The notes: generated by a model not told the origin, from the sequence alone. DNA of 64,000 bases from Saccharina japonica (GCA_008828725.1 MEHQ01000099.1:310001-374000); one strand, 5' to 3'. Positions 45,001-51,135 are shown, counted from the first letter of the stretch. Translations and numbers: made by a program.

Positions 45001-45768
45001 GAAGCGCGAGCGTGAGCAGATCACGCTTGTCGGGTGGCCCTTCAAGAAAGGCGGCCGGCAGCACGACAATGCTGCTCCATCTGCGTCGTACGTGGGGACC
45101 AAGTCGAGGGCTCTGACTCTGCTTGCTGCTGATGAAGCGTAAAGCTCTCGTTTTTTGGGGGGGGGAGACTTTGCTTGCTGCTGCTGTGTAGTGAATATTT
45201 CGTTGCTACTCCTTTTTGGCGAGTTTGAGAGGCAAACAAAAATGTGTCCCCAAAAACAAAACGTGGGGTACAGCAAGAGTTGATGTGTCCTCAACAAAGT
45301 TTACAAGTTTTACACCTCTCAAACCCGTGTTATTCTAAAAAAACGAGCGAGCTTTACCCTTAGCACCCCCCCCCGCCCCCCTCAGACGATACCGGTATCA
45401 GCAAAGTACCAAGCTTACCATGTTCATGCCAGGGAACTGAGGGTACCCATAGCCTCCTCCTGCTCCTCCCCCTGCTCCTCCCCCGCCGTAACCTTGCTGC
45501 ATCGGCTGCTGCTGTTGCTGCTGTTGCTGACCAGCTCCGCCTCCAACCCCACCAGCAGCGCCACCGCTAAGCTGCCCACCACCTCCTCCAGCCTGCTGCA
45601 TGCCGAAACCGTACCCCAAGCCTCCGCCGCTGTAAGGGGCCTGGCCGTAGTCCTGGGTCGCTCCCACCTGACCACCCCCGCCGCCCGCAGACCGATCCGC
45701 GGACTGTTCCTGATATTTCTCCGCGAACTGCGCGGAACCGTCGACGCCCGACGAGAGAACCTCTTTGC
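22463..45768 (-). CDS. YTHDF-type m6A-RNA-binding protein, 15 exons found, 5' end missing
   Basis: YTH proteins bind N6-methyladenosine in RNA; cytoplasmic YTHDF members control mRNA decay and translation. Fifteen exons with GT-AG borders and matching phases join into about 1,780 codons. Exons 1-7 give a Q/G/Y/A-rich, prion-like N-terminus that includes S-W-A-D-I-V and RGG-like stretches. Exons 8-12 give the YTH fold: F-F-V-I-K-T-F-S-E-D-D-I-H, G-I-W-S, G-N-R-R-L-D, F-L-F-F-S-V, F-C-G-V-A, W-V-F-A-K-D-L-P-N, N-K-P-V and S-T-S-I-V-D-D-Y. Exons 13-16 region gives a Q-rich, then Lys/Ala-rich tail ending in TAG. The fold is split by about 545 low-complexity residues. The order of YTH motifs and the long N-terminal region fit YTHDF rather than YTHDC1. 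The exon carrying the start codon was not found; the first exon listed begins mid-codon. Confidence 0.88.
23185..23331 (-). CDS. YTHDF-like gene, basic tail exon
   Basis: Acceptor ATATTTGCAG, K-K-K-S-N-N-K-G-K-Q-R-G-G-A-K, then an acidic/Ala stretch ending E-G-D-Q, donor GTACGC. Phase 0-0, 49 codons. Confidence 0.65.
23539..23628 (-). CDS. YTHDF-like gene, 30-codon tail exon
   Basis: Acceptor GGGTTTCTTAG, M-Q-Q-V-Q-Q-T-A-Q-G-G-N-G-R-N-M-P-P, ending S-K-K-P-N-K with donor GTAACA. Phase 0-0. It continues the Q/N/G-rich character of the preceding exon. Confidence 0.65.
24235..24700 (+). repeat. Dispersed 'CATGGCCGTAGTCGTA' repeat, fullest copy
   Basis: Shares GATAGACCCTCGCATCCCTAC, GCCGGGACGGAGCA, CCGACCAGGCAGACATTGCT, GAGTCGCATGAAGGGTGAGC and CTGTCTAGCTCACGCAGTGA in order with the inverted copy at 41,755-42,190. 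Partial copies lie at 22,305-22,400 (-), 29,837-29,938 (+) and 50,966-51,135 (+). It has no coding frame; the class is unresolved. It sits in an intron of the YTH gene. Confidence 0.75.
24885..25030 (+). repeat. Dispersed 'GGCTGGATTTCTTATTCGAG' family, copy 2
   Basis: Diverged match to 4,470-4,620, including ATACAGGATACCTA, GGTTTCTTATTTACATGAG and CTAACTTCAATATAACGGCT. Confidence 0.5.
26116..26372. mobile_element. Foldback MITE with arms of about 125 bp
   Basis: GTGTGGACCACCGAAGCGAC at the left end pairs with GTCGCTTCGGCGGTCCACAC at the right. The arms also pair through CGAGTCCGGAGCA and CAGCTGCTGGGTGGCGAC, leaving a loop of about 8 bases (TGCAAAGT). The arms are roughly 80% matched. No target duplication is obvious. 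It lies in an intron of the YTH gene and would form a strong RNA hairpin. Confidence 0.8.
26395..26605 (+). repeat. Two-unit purine-rich tandem repeat
   Basis: Two units of about 110 bases share AGGAGAAAATAAGGGGGG, GACGAGAC, ACAGTACTTTT and AACGAGAGAAAAC. Confidence 0.75.
27108..27217 (-). CDS. YTHDF-like gene, Q-rich exon after the YTH domain
   Basis: Acceptor TTGGCTGCACAG completes a Gly codon, then Y-P-Y-G-P-Q-F-P-L, several Gln runs and Q-P-Y-Q-N-Q-P-Q-F-V before donor GTGAGT (phase 0). Confidence 0.78.
27503..27677. mobile_element. Two adjacent piggyBac-like MITEs
   Basis: Both are about 80 bases with termini CCC-N-TTCAGAACTG and CAGTTCT-N-AAGGGG. The left element starts after TTAA (27,503) and the right one ends before TTAA (27,674); they share a GGGGTTATAACCC junction. 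A TTAA target with C-rich termini is the piggyBac signature. There is no coding capacity. Confidence 0.75.
27738..27826. mobile_element. MITE of the 'GGACCATAGTAAATAGGACC' family
   Basis: Begins AGACCATAGTAAATAGGACC and ends near TAGGTCCATTGTTCCCC. Other copies lie at about 38,402, 44,458, 46,540, 46,801, 51,889, 52,241, 53,770 and 54,071. The termini are inverted copies of each other (GGTCC-TATTTACTATGGTCC). Superfamily not determined. Confidence 0.7.
28297..28441 (-). CDS. YTHDF-like gene, YTH exon D (end of domain)
   Basis: Acceptor CGTTTGGCAG, E-V-P-Y-E-Q-G-L-Q-L-L-K-A-F, H-K-H-S-T-S-I-V-D-D-Y-A-F-Y-E: the final helix and conserved S-I-x-D-D of YTHDF proteins. Ends Q-G-G-Y in phase 1 with donor GTAAGA. 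Confidence 0.88.
29497..29637 (-). CDS. YTHDF-like gene, YTH exon C
   Basis: Acceptor TTTTGCCCCAG, 47 codons, G-R-H-F-Q-E-R-W-R, P-V-K-W-V-F-A-K-D-L-P-N-R-Q, H-I-T-L-P-N and N-K-P-V. Donor GTGGGT, phase 0-0. Where animal YTHDF proteins read G-V-W-S-Q-D-K-W, this has G-R-H-F-Q-E-R-W, so one cage Trp appears replaced. Confidence 0.88.
29735..29938 (+). repeat. Partial 'CATGGCCGTAGTCGTA' repeat plus linked 60-bp unit
   Basis: The 60-base unit is inverted here (GCATTTGTTGCTTGCCTTA, TTTCGAGCACGAGCAC), and the main repeat follows at 29,837. It breaks off at a G-rich tract after AGCACCAAGC. Confidence 0.6.
30762..32326 (-). CDS. YTHDF-like gene, 1,565-nt exon with Ala-rich insert inside YTH
   Basis: The acceptor GTCAGCCGCAG restores a Gly codon with the previous phase-1 exon. 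About 490 codons of Ala/Ser/Thr/Gly/Lys low-complexity sequence follow, then R-K-K-K-P-P-V-F-L-F-F-S-V-H-Q-S-A-Q-F-C and G-V-A-Q-L-M-G-P-L-N, the core YTH strands. Donor GTAAGA, phase 0. The insert has Lys/Thr/Ala-rich islands (S-K-K-K-A-K-K-K) but no recognisable fold. The long plus-strand frame over the same bases is its shadow. Confidence 0.85.
32440..32600 (+). repeat. CCATA pentanucleotide microsatellite
   Basis: About 25 units of CCATA with occasional CCACA or CCATG variants, in the intron between two YTH exons. The Y-H-T-I-P frames over it are artefacts. A run of about 24 A follows at 32,691-32,714. Confidence 0.9.
32753..33036 (-). CDS. YTHDF-like gene, YTH exon A with Lys-rich extension
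   Basis: The acceptor (GTTG)n-CAG is followed by F-F-V-I-K-T-F-S-E-D-D-I-H-R-S-V-K-N, G-I-W-S-G-A-D-G-G-N-R-R-L-D-A-V-W: the first beta strand, helix and first cage Trp of the YTH fold. From codon 40 the sequence becomes K/D/G/E repeats (K-D-G-K-D-G-K-D-A-K-D-G-K). Donor GTGAGC, phase 1. Confidence 0.88.
33055..33870. repeat. Degenerate GTAGATCGTG decamer arrays in a YTH intron
   Basis: Two clusters (33,055-33,350 and 33,728-33,870) of GTAGATCGTG, GTGAATCGTA and similar decamers flank the 35-nt microexon at 33,388-33,422. Confidence 0.75.
33388..33422 (-). CDS. YTHDF-like gene, 35-nt microexon entering the YTH domain
   Basis: Acceptor TTCATTTTGTATAG, then I-R-N-S-L-Q-E-T-Q-P-N and the first two bases of an Arg codon, donor GTTGCA. 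It joins phase 0 upstream to phase 2 downstream, so that Arg precedes F-F-V-I-K, as expected at the start of YTH domains. An in-frame stop just upstream fixes the acceptor. It is short enough that confirmation from RNA is desirable. Confidence 0.55.
34255..35005. repeat. Two intronic minisatellites
   Basis: 34,255-34,505 is built of TTTCATGG and TTTCATGGCA units. 34,555-35,005 holds about four units of roughly 115-120 bases with GATGAGAGACAGATGAGC, GGACGGGCATGGGTG and GACGGCGGGAAGGCAGTAGC landmarks. Confidence 0.8.
35131..35286 (-). CDS. YTHDF-like gene, exon 6 (G/Q-rich)
   Basis: Acceptor TCGTCCCCAG, 52 codons from N-A-G-G-G-Y-G-G-G-V to A-M-M-Q-Q, donor GTATTT. Phase 0-0. Contains F-F-P-H-A-A-V-A before a Gln run. 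Confidence 0.72.
35439..35579. repeat. 29-bp direct repeats around the tRNA-like segment
   Basis: ATCCAAACTATATAAATTCA and the following AATTTGCTT occur at 35,439-35,467 and again at 35,551-35,579. The second copy includes the 5' end of the tRNA-like sequence. Confidence 0.85.
35488..35561 (-). tRNA. tRNA-Phe(GAA)-like organelle-type fragment
   Basis: On the minus strand the D arm GCTC-AGTTGGTA-GAGT, anticodon arm AAGGA-CTGAAAA-TCCTT (anticodon GAA) and T arm GTCGG-TTCAAGT-CCGAC all pair. The acceptor strands, GTTTGGA and TTGGGGA, do not, so it is probably not functional. AT-rich flanks and an exact direct repeat on both sides suggest inserted organellar DNA. It lies in an intron of the YTH gene. 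Confidence 0.65.
36791..38284 (-). CDS. YTHDF-like gene, exon 5 (large low-complexity exon, frame-broken)
   Basis: The acceptor GGGTTTCCAG is followed by K-G-V-P-T-N-R-S-G-A-G-G and polySer/polyAla. Then come a polyPro tract encoded by the G/C run at 38,058-38,083, Q/H-rich repeats, a G/V-rich stretch, and a final R/G-rich segment containing G-Y-G-M-A-G-W-H-S-R-D-M. Donor CAG/GTGATA. The first and last segments share one frame, but the middle (about 38,055-37,080) reads in another. Two compensating shifts are needed, one at the homopolymer and one near CCAAGGGCGG. Assembly error in the homopolymer is the likeliest cause of the first. Confidence 0.65.
38402..38565. mobile_element. GGACCATAGTAAATAGG-family MITE, diverged
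   Basis: Starts GGAACCATAGTAAATAGGGC, contains an internal ATTTTTAGTGACAATATTTGGTCC, and ends near a CCCCGAAATAGTC segment. Confidence 0.5.
38697..38784. mobile_element. piggyBac-like MITE with TTAA on both sides
   Basis: TTAA-CTCATTCAGAACTG ... CCAGTTCTTAAGGGG-TTAA, 80 bases between the TTAA copies. Confidence 0.75.
38955..39110. repeat. CAG/CTG-rich low-complexity tract
   Basis: CAGCAGCAG and CAACAACAA runs give polyAla, polyLeu or polyGln in different frames. It might be an exon, but no frame joins cleanly to the neighbouring YTH exons, so I do not include it in the gene. Confidence 0.6.
39582..39707 (-). CDS. YTHDF-like gene, exon 4 with SWADIV motif
   Basis: Acceptor TTATTTGCGCAG, 42 codons, G-M-A-E-E-A-A-V-P-P-P-A-P-Q-Q-K-R-T-T-S then W-A-D-I-V-R, ending P-L-A-K before donor GTTTGT. 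S-W-A-D/A-I-A-like motifs also occur in animal YTHDF proteins upstream of the YTH domain. Phase 0-0. Confidence 0.7.
40513..40721. mobile_element. PIF/Harbinger-like MITE (GGGCCC family), complete copy
   Basis: TAA-GGGCCCGTATTAACGA ... TCGTTAATACGGGCCC-TAA, with the shared palindromic CATTGGTCAACACACGCACC core. Located in an intron of the YTH gene. Confidence 0.78.
40976..41066. mobile_element. piggyBac-like MITE, one flank decayed
   Basis: TTAA-CCCACTCAGAATTG ... ATTAATTAAGGGG-TTTA. The right flank reads TTTA instead of TTAA. Confidence 0.65.
41605..42190 (-). repeat. 'CATGGCCGTAGTCGTA' repeat, inverted near-full copy with two linked 60-bp units
   Basis: Reverse complement of the 24.2-kb element from CTCACGCAGCGAG through GGAGAATCTTTGCTC to GACTACGGCCGTGCA. 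Two copies of CTCCGTCTCGAAAGG...GATGCC...GGTC(A/G)ACGGT precede it at 41,612 and 41,678. Confidence 0.75.
42230..42340 (+). repeat. Dispersed repeat also present at 47,268
   Basis: CGACTTACTACAG...AGTGTAGACCTCTCCTCAAGT and CGCCTCTACGGTAGCATGCG resemble GACTTACTATTAG...TATAGAGGTCCTTAAGT and CACCTCTACCGTAGCGTGTG at 47,268-47,365. Confidence 0.5.
42824..43081 (-). CDS. YTHDF-like gene, exon 3 (G/A-rich)
   Basis: Acceptor GGGGGCTAACAG, then G-G-D-G-Q-A-A-G-G-W-I-D-G-G and N-G-F-V-P-S-N-F-T-P-T, followed by Gly and Ala runs. The 3' border is uncertain. GTACCA at 42,823 gives the phase 0 needed for the next exon; 42,815 is an alternative phase-0 donor. The frame stays open to about 42,647. Confidence 0.6.
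44247..44378 (-). CDS. YTHDF-like gene, exon 2 (Q/Y-rich)
   Basis: Acceptor ATAATATCCAG, 44 codons starting Q-Y-G-Q-P-F-Q-Q-P-Y-N-N-A-G-G, ending in polyGln, donor GTACCG. Phase 0 on both sides, so it could be skipped without a frameshift. Confidence 0.75.
44458..44640. mobile_element. GGACCATAGTAAATAGG-family MITE, intronic
   Basis: GGGACCTATAGTAAATA, then a nested-looking GAGACCTAGAGTAGAGTAAA, TATTTACCTATTTTTACTA and GGTCCCCCGTAATAGACG. Probably two overlapping copies. Confidence 0.55.
44850..44940. mobile_element. piggyBac-like MITE with TTAA on both sides
   Basis: TTAA-CCCATTCAGTAACTG ... GACCAGTTCTAGGGGGA-TTAA. Confidence 0.7.
45419..45768 (-). CDS. YTHDF-like gene, first exon found (Q/G/Y-rich)
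   Basis: Acceptor TCGTCCACAG precedes G-K-E-V-L-S-S-G-V-D-G-S-A-Q-F. The exon contains polyGly, an eight-residue polyGln tract and Y-G-Y-P-Q-F-P-G-M-N-M, then donor GTAAGC. It starts with two bases of a codon, so an earlier exon ending in phase 1 must exist. Phase 0 at its 3' end. Confidence 0.75.
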
Positions 45769-46539
45769 CTGTGGACGAGAGGAGCGAGCACGGGAGGGGC
45801 AAGGGGGGGTTGAGGGGAAAAAAAAGTTCAAACGAGCAGTGTCGTGTCCGTGTATTATACAGGAATGTGAAAAACAAGAAGAAAACCATGCAGTACATCA
45901 TCATCATCATTTGTTGTATACAGCCTCGCGGCGTACGTGTGTCAGCCTAGTTTAAAGTAGTACGAGTAGTGCTCGTTTTTTGTTATTCCCAAGTTAACTC
46001 ATCGTCGACATCGACGTATTATCTTGTTACGAGGGAACATAGCAATCAGAACCGAGTATAGACAGCAGTAATCATAGAGGGATACCTAAGGGGGTGGGTA
46101 TGGTTTTTGGGTCTATCTTGGGTTCTGATATTTATAACAAATGCCCCCCCCCGTAAAAACAACAGGCTCCGAAAAATCTGTAAAGTGCAAGAAAAAAAAC
46201 AAACCAGGGAAACACGTAAGTAATCCCAGCAAAACAAAATACAGCATCCATCCTCGAGTACGAGAAAAAAAGAACAACTAAAAAAACGCCTATATATGTA
46301 CGTACGTAAATATCATCCGTAAAAAAAACCATGACATCCAGATCGTAGTTCGTAAAATTTGACTTGAAGAAATCCCACACCTCTCTGGTACGAGTACGAT
46401 ATATACGTACGTATTGGGTTTTATATTTTGACCCACTAGTATAGGTGTGGAGACAGGTGTTGTTTCCCCTTTTTTTCGTGAACCCCTGACTCAGACAACG
46501 GCAGCAGTGTCCAGCAGAAAAACGATACCATAACGGGGA

Positions 46540-46920
46540 ACCTTACAGTAAATAGGACCTACGAGTACGGTACAGACAAAAGCCTATATATTTACCTCTT
46601 TTTAGTAACAACATTCGGTCTTATTTACTATGGTCCTCCGTAATGATACAGTTTACGTACGTACTGGTATTCATATATACATGTACGAGGCGGAAAGACA
46701 GGGTCCCTTTTCCCTTCTCGGTGGAGACGGCCTTGTCGCCATCTATTCAACCCCTTCAGGCCTTGTTCCCCTTTAACTATGGCAGTCAACACTATGATTA
46801 CGGGAGACCATCATACCTGTAGCAAATACGACCTACGGTACACACAAAAACCTACAGCTACAGTATATAGCTCTCCAAGTTTACTAACAATATTCGGTCC
46901 CATTTACTCAAGGTCCCCTA
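46540..46920. mobile_element. Two GGACCATAGTAAATAGG-family MITEs
   Basis: The first runs from GGGGAACCTTACAGTAAATA to CTTATTTACTATGGTCCTCC (about 46,537-46,641). The second runs from GGGAGACCATCATACCTGTA to GGTCCCATTTACTCAAGGTC (about 46,800-46,915). Confidence 0.6.
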
Positions 46921-46994
46921 GAAAGGTTAAAGGTTTGTCAACGACAGGAGGTAGCACTTTTTTTGCTAAAATGATTTCTGAATGATGGGGCTCC

Positions 46995-47144
46995 TTAACC
47001 CATCATTCAAAACTGAAAACACTATCCCACACTAATTCCAAGTAGTTTGTCCATCCCACACTAATTCCAAGTAGTTTGTCTATCCTACACTAATTCCAAG
47101 TAGTTTGTCCCCAATACGTGGGACCAGTTTTTATAAGGGGTTAT
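46995..47144. mobile_element. piggyBac-like MITE with internal triplication
   Basis: TTAA-CCCATCATTCAAAACTG at the left and GGGACCAGTTTTTATAAGGGG-TTAT at the right. The internal CACACTAATTCCAAGTAGTT unit is repeated three times in tandem, giving about 142 instead of 80 bases. Confidence 0.72.
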
Positions 47145-48780
47145 AATCCAAAATCGCCGGAATGACCTTTTTTTTTGCAACATGAGTTTGCGTGTATACC
47201 GTAAGGCCATATCACATGGGATTGTTCATCGTGTAGCACTCGTAATTTTCTTTAAAAACAGTTTTTGACTTACTATTAGTATAGAGGTCCTTAAGTCACC
47301 ACCCTCATAAGACAAAAACATGGTGCACCTCTACCGTAGCGTGTGTCTGGAGTTGAAGTGATATTTAATATGTGTGTAAATACGTAGTACTACTCACTAC
47401 AGTAGCCACATTCAAGGGATCCCGACGTCTTGATTGATCCTGGTATGCTTTCAACGTACCTACTCTATTCGTTGCGTAGAGCACTACGATATATGAGTTG
47501 AATGACTAAAAGTCGCCAGCTAGGTATTTTATCACGTTAGTTGGCTACCTATCTTGAGATAGTATACAGCAGAGGTGCCAACTATCTCACCATATGGGTT
47601 TCCTTGTTTACGGAAGGATTATTTGCTGTAATACGGGGTGCGCATTTCCTCGTGAGACACGAGCTAAATCCTAAAAAGGTGAGAAAACAGATTTTTTCAG
47701 GAAAAATCTATGGTCTATTCGAGGTTAAAAATACGTTTCAGGTACACAACCCCGTCCGGGAATGCAATAACCGTCTGGGTAGCAATGCGAGCGTTAAACA
47801 CTCTGCATCATACGTTGCCGGAAAACGTGGGGCAGCAGTTGTTTATCAGAAGTTACGGCTCACAGCAGCAGTCCCGGAGACTATAGTACCGGCCCGCTCA
47901 TAAGAAACCAGAAATCGGGCTTAGGCTGACTTTCTTATTCGAGAAAGGGGCGTGTCCCACACTTAACTTCAGTAGAATAGCCGTCGACTTTCTTATTTCC
48001 CCCTTAATGTTTAGGCTGAGTTTCTTGTGGGGCACTTTCTCATGAGAGGGCCGGTAGTGTATTTCCCCTGGAAGCCATTGACGCAGTCGTTCCGAAGTGT
48101 TTGTTATCTCACTCGTACGTACGATGTATCGTGCTGTCTTATCATACGATCTATCGCCTCTACGAGAAATGCGAAACGGATTGAATACAATCAACCCTCA
48201 CGATTATGGCCCTTCCGTGTATCATGTCCACGAGTTGCGAAAAATAAAAAAAAATAAAAAAATCAAGCCTTATACGTACAAACGATATTTCCTTTCAAGA
48301 AGTGGAGGAGGGAGACGTTGATTCGTACACAATATTTTTCAAGTATTATTTGCTATCGCTTCTACCGTAGTTCCCAGCCCATCTCGCAGTCTGGCAGAAG
48401 GGCAGTAACCCTTACCTGGTATATGCGGGTCATTTACTGGCGTATCGAAAAATATACCAAGAGTCAGTCCTAGGTGTATCAAAAGAGCAACCAAGAGTCA
48501 GTCCTAGGCCCTCTTATTATACGTGCCGCCAATTGCTATCCAACATAACCCTCAGCTCTGTCCCCCTCTCTAAGCGAGTGAGTGGTCCAGTGGTGTCACG
48601 GGAGAAATGCGCACCCCGTACCAAACAAGCCTTAAACGAAACAAGGAAACCCAGTGAGATAGTTGGCACCGCTGCGACCAACTATAATACCTACAACAGT
48701 CAGCAAACACCTAGCTGGCGGCTTTTAGTCGTTTCACTCACAGCTTTACCTGTCGACCTATCGCACCTCGGGCAGATGGT
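47145..48780. other. No gene seen; dispersed repeat fragments
   Basis: It contains the 47,268-47,365 repeat and a third copy of the GGCTGGATTTCTTATTCGAG family at 47,920-48,005. The 120-codon plus-strand frame at 47,541-47,903 shows no known motif. Confidence 0.4.
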
Positions 48781-48935
48781 CTACAGATAGATCATGATCT
48801 ACTGTAGATAATCTACAGATAGGTCATGATCTAGATAATCTACAGATAGGTCATGATTTAGATAAACTACACATAGATCATGATCTACGTAGATCATCTA
48901 CAGATAGATCATGATCTACTGTAGATCATCTAGTT
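48781..48935. repeat. Palindromic ATGATCTA minisatellite
   Basis: Five or so units of TCTACAGATAG(A/G)TCATGATCTA, each containing the palindromes TCATGA and TAGATCATGATCTA. Related clusters lie at 28,220-28,262 and 55,025-55,080. Confidence 0.8.
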
Positions 48936-49189
48936 CCTCGCCAGCCCGATTCGTCCGTTTCCGGGTCTAACATGCCTGTAAAGGTGTTGAAACCTCCATT
49001 TTCGGTGATTCTTCGCCGTAAGAGATGGCTTTACAGGGAAAAAAAACAACAAAAAACGGGGCAAATAGCACGGAACAAACACTCTTCGATAATAAAGAGG
49101 TTTCAGCGGGTTTCTGTACAAGCCGTAGTCGCGGTCGTGTTTCCTTCCTGTCTCCGCAGTTGCCTTCACTTTTGTCGTACATTGGGCTA

Positions 49190-49600
49190 GCGCTAGCATC
49201 CGTGTTGGATATCGTATCGAACGTGCGATATTTCTATAGCGGCAGTGTTGGATATCGTATCGAAAGTACGACATCTCCTTAGCATAAGTTTGGAGATCGC
49301 ATCGAAAATGTGATATTTCCTTAGCATAATCGTCGGATATCATATCGAAAGTGCGATATTATATTTCCTTAGCATAAGCGTTGGATATCGTATCGAAAGT
49401 GTGATACTTCGAAGTATTTCTTTAGGATAATTGTCGGATATGGTATCGAAAGTGCGATATTTCCTTGGTTTAAATGTTGGATATCGTATCGAAAGTGGGG
49501 TATTTCCTTAGCATAAGTGTTGGATCACGTATCGAAAGTGTGATATTTCCTTAACATAAGTGTTAGATATCGTATCAAAAGTGCGATATTTCCTAAAGTA
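49190..49600 (+). repeat. Minisatellite of about 43-45 bp, nine units
   Basis: Units read TTGGATATCGTATCGAAAGT, GCGATATTTCCTTAGCATAA with small variations. Too similar and contiguous for CRISPR: there are no unique spacers. Confidence 0.88.
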
Positions 49601-49711
49601 ACATTCCCTGCTCGTCGTTTCTGATCGAAATTTGCCAACTGCCAACTATTACCAGCGCGTGAAAAAATGACATTCACGTGGAAGGTTGAACGTAGATGTC
49701 ACATATACGTA

Positions 49712-49912
49712 GGAAATCTGGGGTTTGTGGAGCGGTATTGAAGCCTGATGCCTGCCGGTGGGATTTGTGGAGAGTTGTTGAATCTTAAATGCCTGCCGCT
49801 GGAATTCGTGGAGCAGTATTGAATCTGAATCTGGTGCCGTAGCTTGTGGGGCGGTATTGAATGGAAAATGCGTACCTGGTGCTGGGGTTTGTTGGAGCGG
49901 TATTGAATATTA
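49712..49912 (+). repeat. Minisatellite of about 50 bp, four to five units
   Basis: Units contain GGGTTTGTGGAGCGGTATTG and ATGCCTGCCGGTG variants. Single diverged units reappear at 58,540 and 60,483. Confidence 0.75.
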
Positions 49913-50011
49913 CCGCCTGGTACAGAAGAGGCATGTTTGGATAGGGGATACAAACTGCATAGGTATAGCGAGTTCGGTTGAGGTTCCACTGATCATGAAC
50001 CAACTTTCACC

Positions 50012-50367
50012 CCTATCTTTTCCGCACTTTATTTCCATCCCATTTATTATCTTCGCCCTCCTCTTCTCTTTCCCCCTTGAGTCGTAACTCAGATCCGGGG
50101 GTCACTAGCTAGGCGCTTCTCCTCCCTCCCCACTACGACGGTTCGTGCCTTGCACTTTTATCGCGAGAAGATTTCAGCACTTTCTTCCCTCGTCGACTCT
50201 CGTCGAATTGTGCTCACCAACGCTATATACTTCGTATATATAATAGGCGCTCTCGACAGGTAGTGGGGTCACTTGAGAATAAAATCTCCATCGGTCGTAC
50301 GGAGACTCGAACCCTCGATCTCCAACTTAACAGGCTCCGTCGTTACCTGCTAGACCACCGGGGCGAC
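50012..50367 (-). mobile_element. tRNA-derived SINE, full-length copy
   Basis: The minus-strand head GTCGCCCCGGTGGTCTAGCA contains a box A-like TGGTCTAGCAGG, and GGTTCGAGTCT matches box B of tRNA promoters. The tRNA stems are too mispaired for a working tRNA. The body has GAGAGCGCCTATTAT, GTCGACGAGGGAAG, CAAGGCACGAAC, GGAGAAGCGCCTA, CCGGATCTGAGTTACGACTC and GGGCGAAGAT. It shares this order with copies at 56,455 and 59,242. Transcription by RNA polymerase III is inferred. Confidence 0.75.
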
Positions 50368-50507
50368 TATATTTGGTGATAATTACTGCACTATGTCCCC
50401 CGAGGGAGTTCCACAAAAAATTACGATTTCCGATGAACAATTCCATGGTGTCAAGTATACAACGGAAAACATTAGAATAACAAAAACGAAATTCCCACGA
50501 TTTCGGG

Positions 50508-50598
50508 TTAAACCCCTTATAAGAACTGGTCCCACGAATTTGTGGGCAAACTACTTGGAATTAGTGTGGGACATTTTTTTCAGTTGTGAACGGGTTAA
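50508..50598. mobile_element. piggyBac-like MITE, inverted orientation
   Basis: TTAA(A)-CCCCTTATAAGAACTGG ... CAGTTGTGAACGGG-TTAA with the shared CAAACTACTTGGAATTAGTG core. Confidence 0.75.
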
Positions 50599-50965
50599 GG
50601 AGCCCCCCCCACCCGTCATTCACGAAACGTTTCAGCCAAAAAAAGGTATACCTTATACCTCTATTGTAGCACGCGTCTCAAGGAGAGACATAAGGAAACG
50701 ACGGGGACATCCGAAGCGAATCCATACCAGCAGAGAACACGGAGCTGGTTGGAAACCGATCGTCAGAAACCACTGCTGTTGTGACGATCGAGGCCGAAGG
50801 GCTCTGCCGGCAGTTTGCCAAGAGAAAATATGCCGGTAGTTTGCCAAGAGAAGATAATGAGATTCCTACACTCTAATATCTGGACTAGTGCAGAAAAACT
50901 CGGACCCTATTTCCGGGACCTATTACTAGCAGGGCAGGGAAGTGTTCCTCGTTAGCTGCATGTCA

Positions 50966-51135
50966 TGCATGGCCGTAGTGGTACGACCGTAGATGTTCGC
51001 ATCCCTACAATGCCGGGATGGAGCACGTCGGGTTTTTAACGACCAGACAGACAAATAATTGCCTGCAGCAAAAGCGCGAAGCGAAACGTGAGGTGTTGGC
51101 GAGTCGCATGAAGGGTGAGCTTCATCCTACCACTA
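50966..51135 (+). repeat. 'CATGGCCGTAGTCGTA' repeat, 3'-truncated copy
   Basis: TGCATGGCCGTAGTGGTACG, CATCCCTACAATGCCGGGA and GAGTCGCATGAAGGGTGAGC match the 24.2-kb copy; the match ends after CATCCTACC. Confidence 0.65.

Noticed and set aside
45496-45537. Pathogenic-type CAG repeat expansion
   Set aside because: The Gln tract is short, mixed CAG/CAA, and inside a coding exon of a Q-rich protein; nothing suggests expansion.
49190-49600. CRISPR array
   Set aside because: The repeats are contiguous variants of one 43-45 base unit, with no distinct spacers, in a eukaryotic context.
50288-50367. A functional tRNA-Asn(GTT) gene on the minus strand
   Set aside because: The D and anticodon regions look tRNA-like, but the T and acceptor stems mispair. 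The sequence also continues into a body shared with two other loci, so I call it a SINE head.
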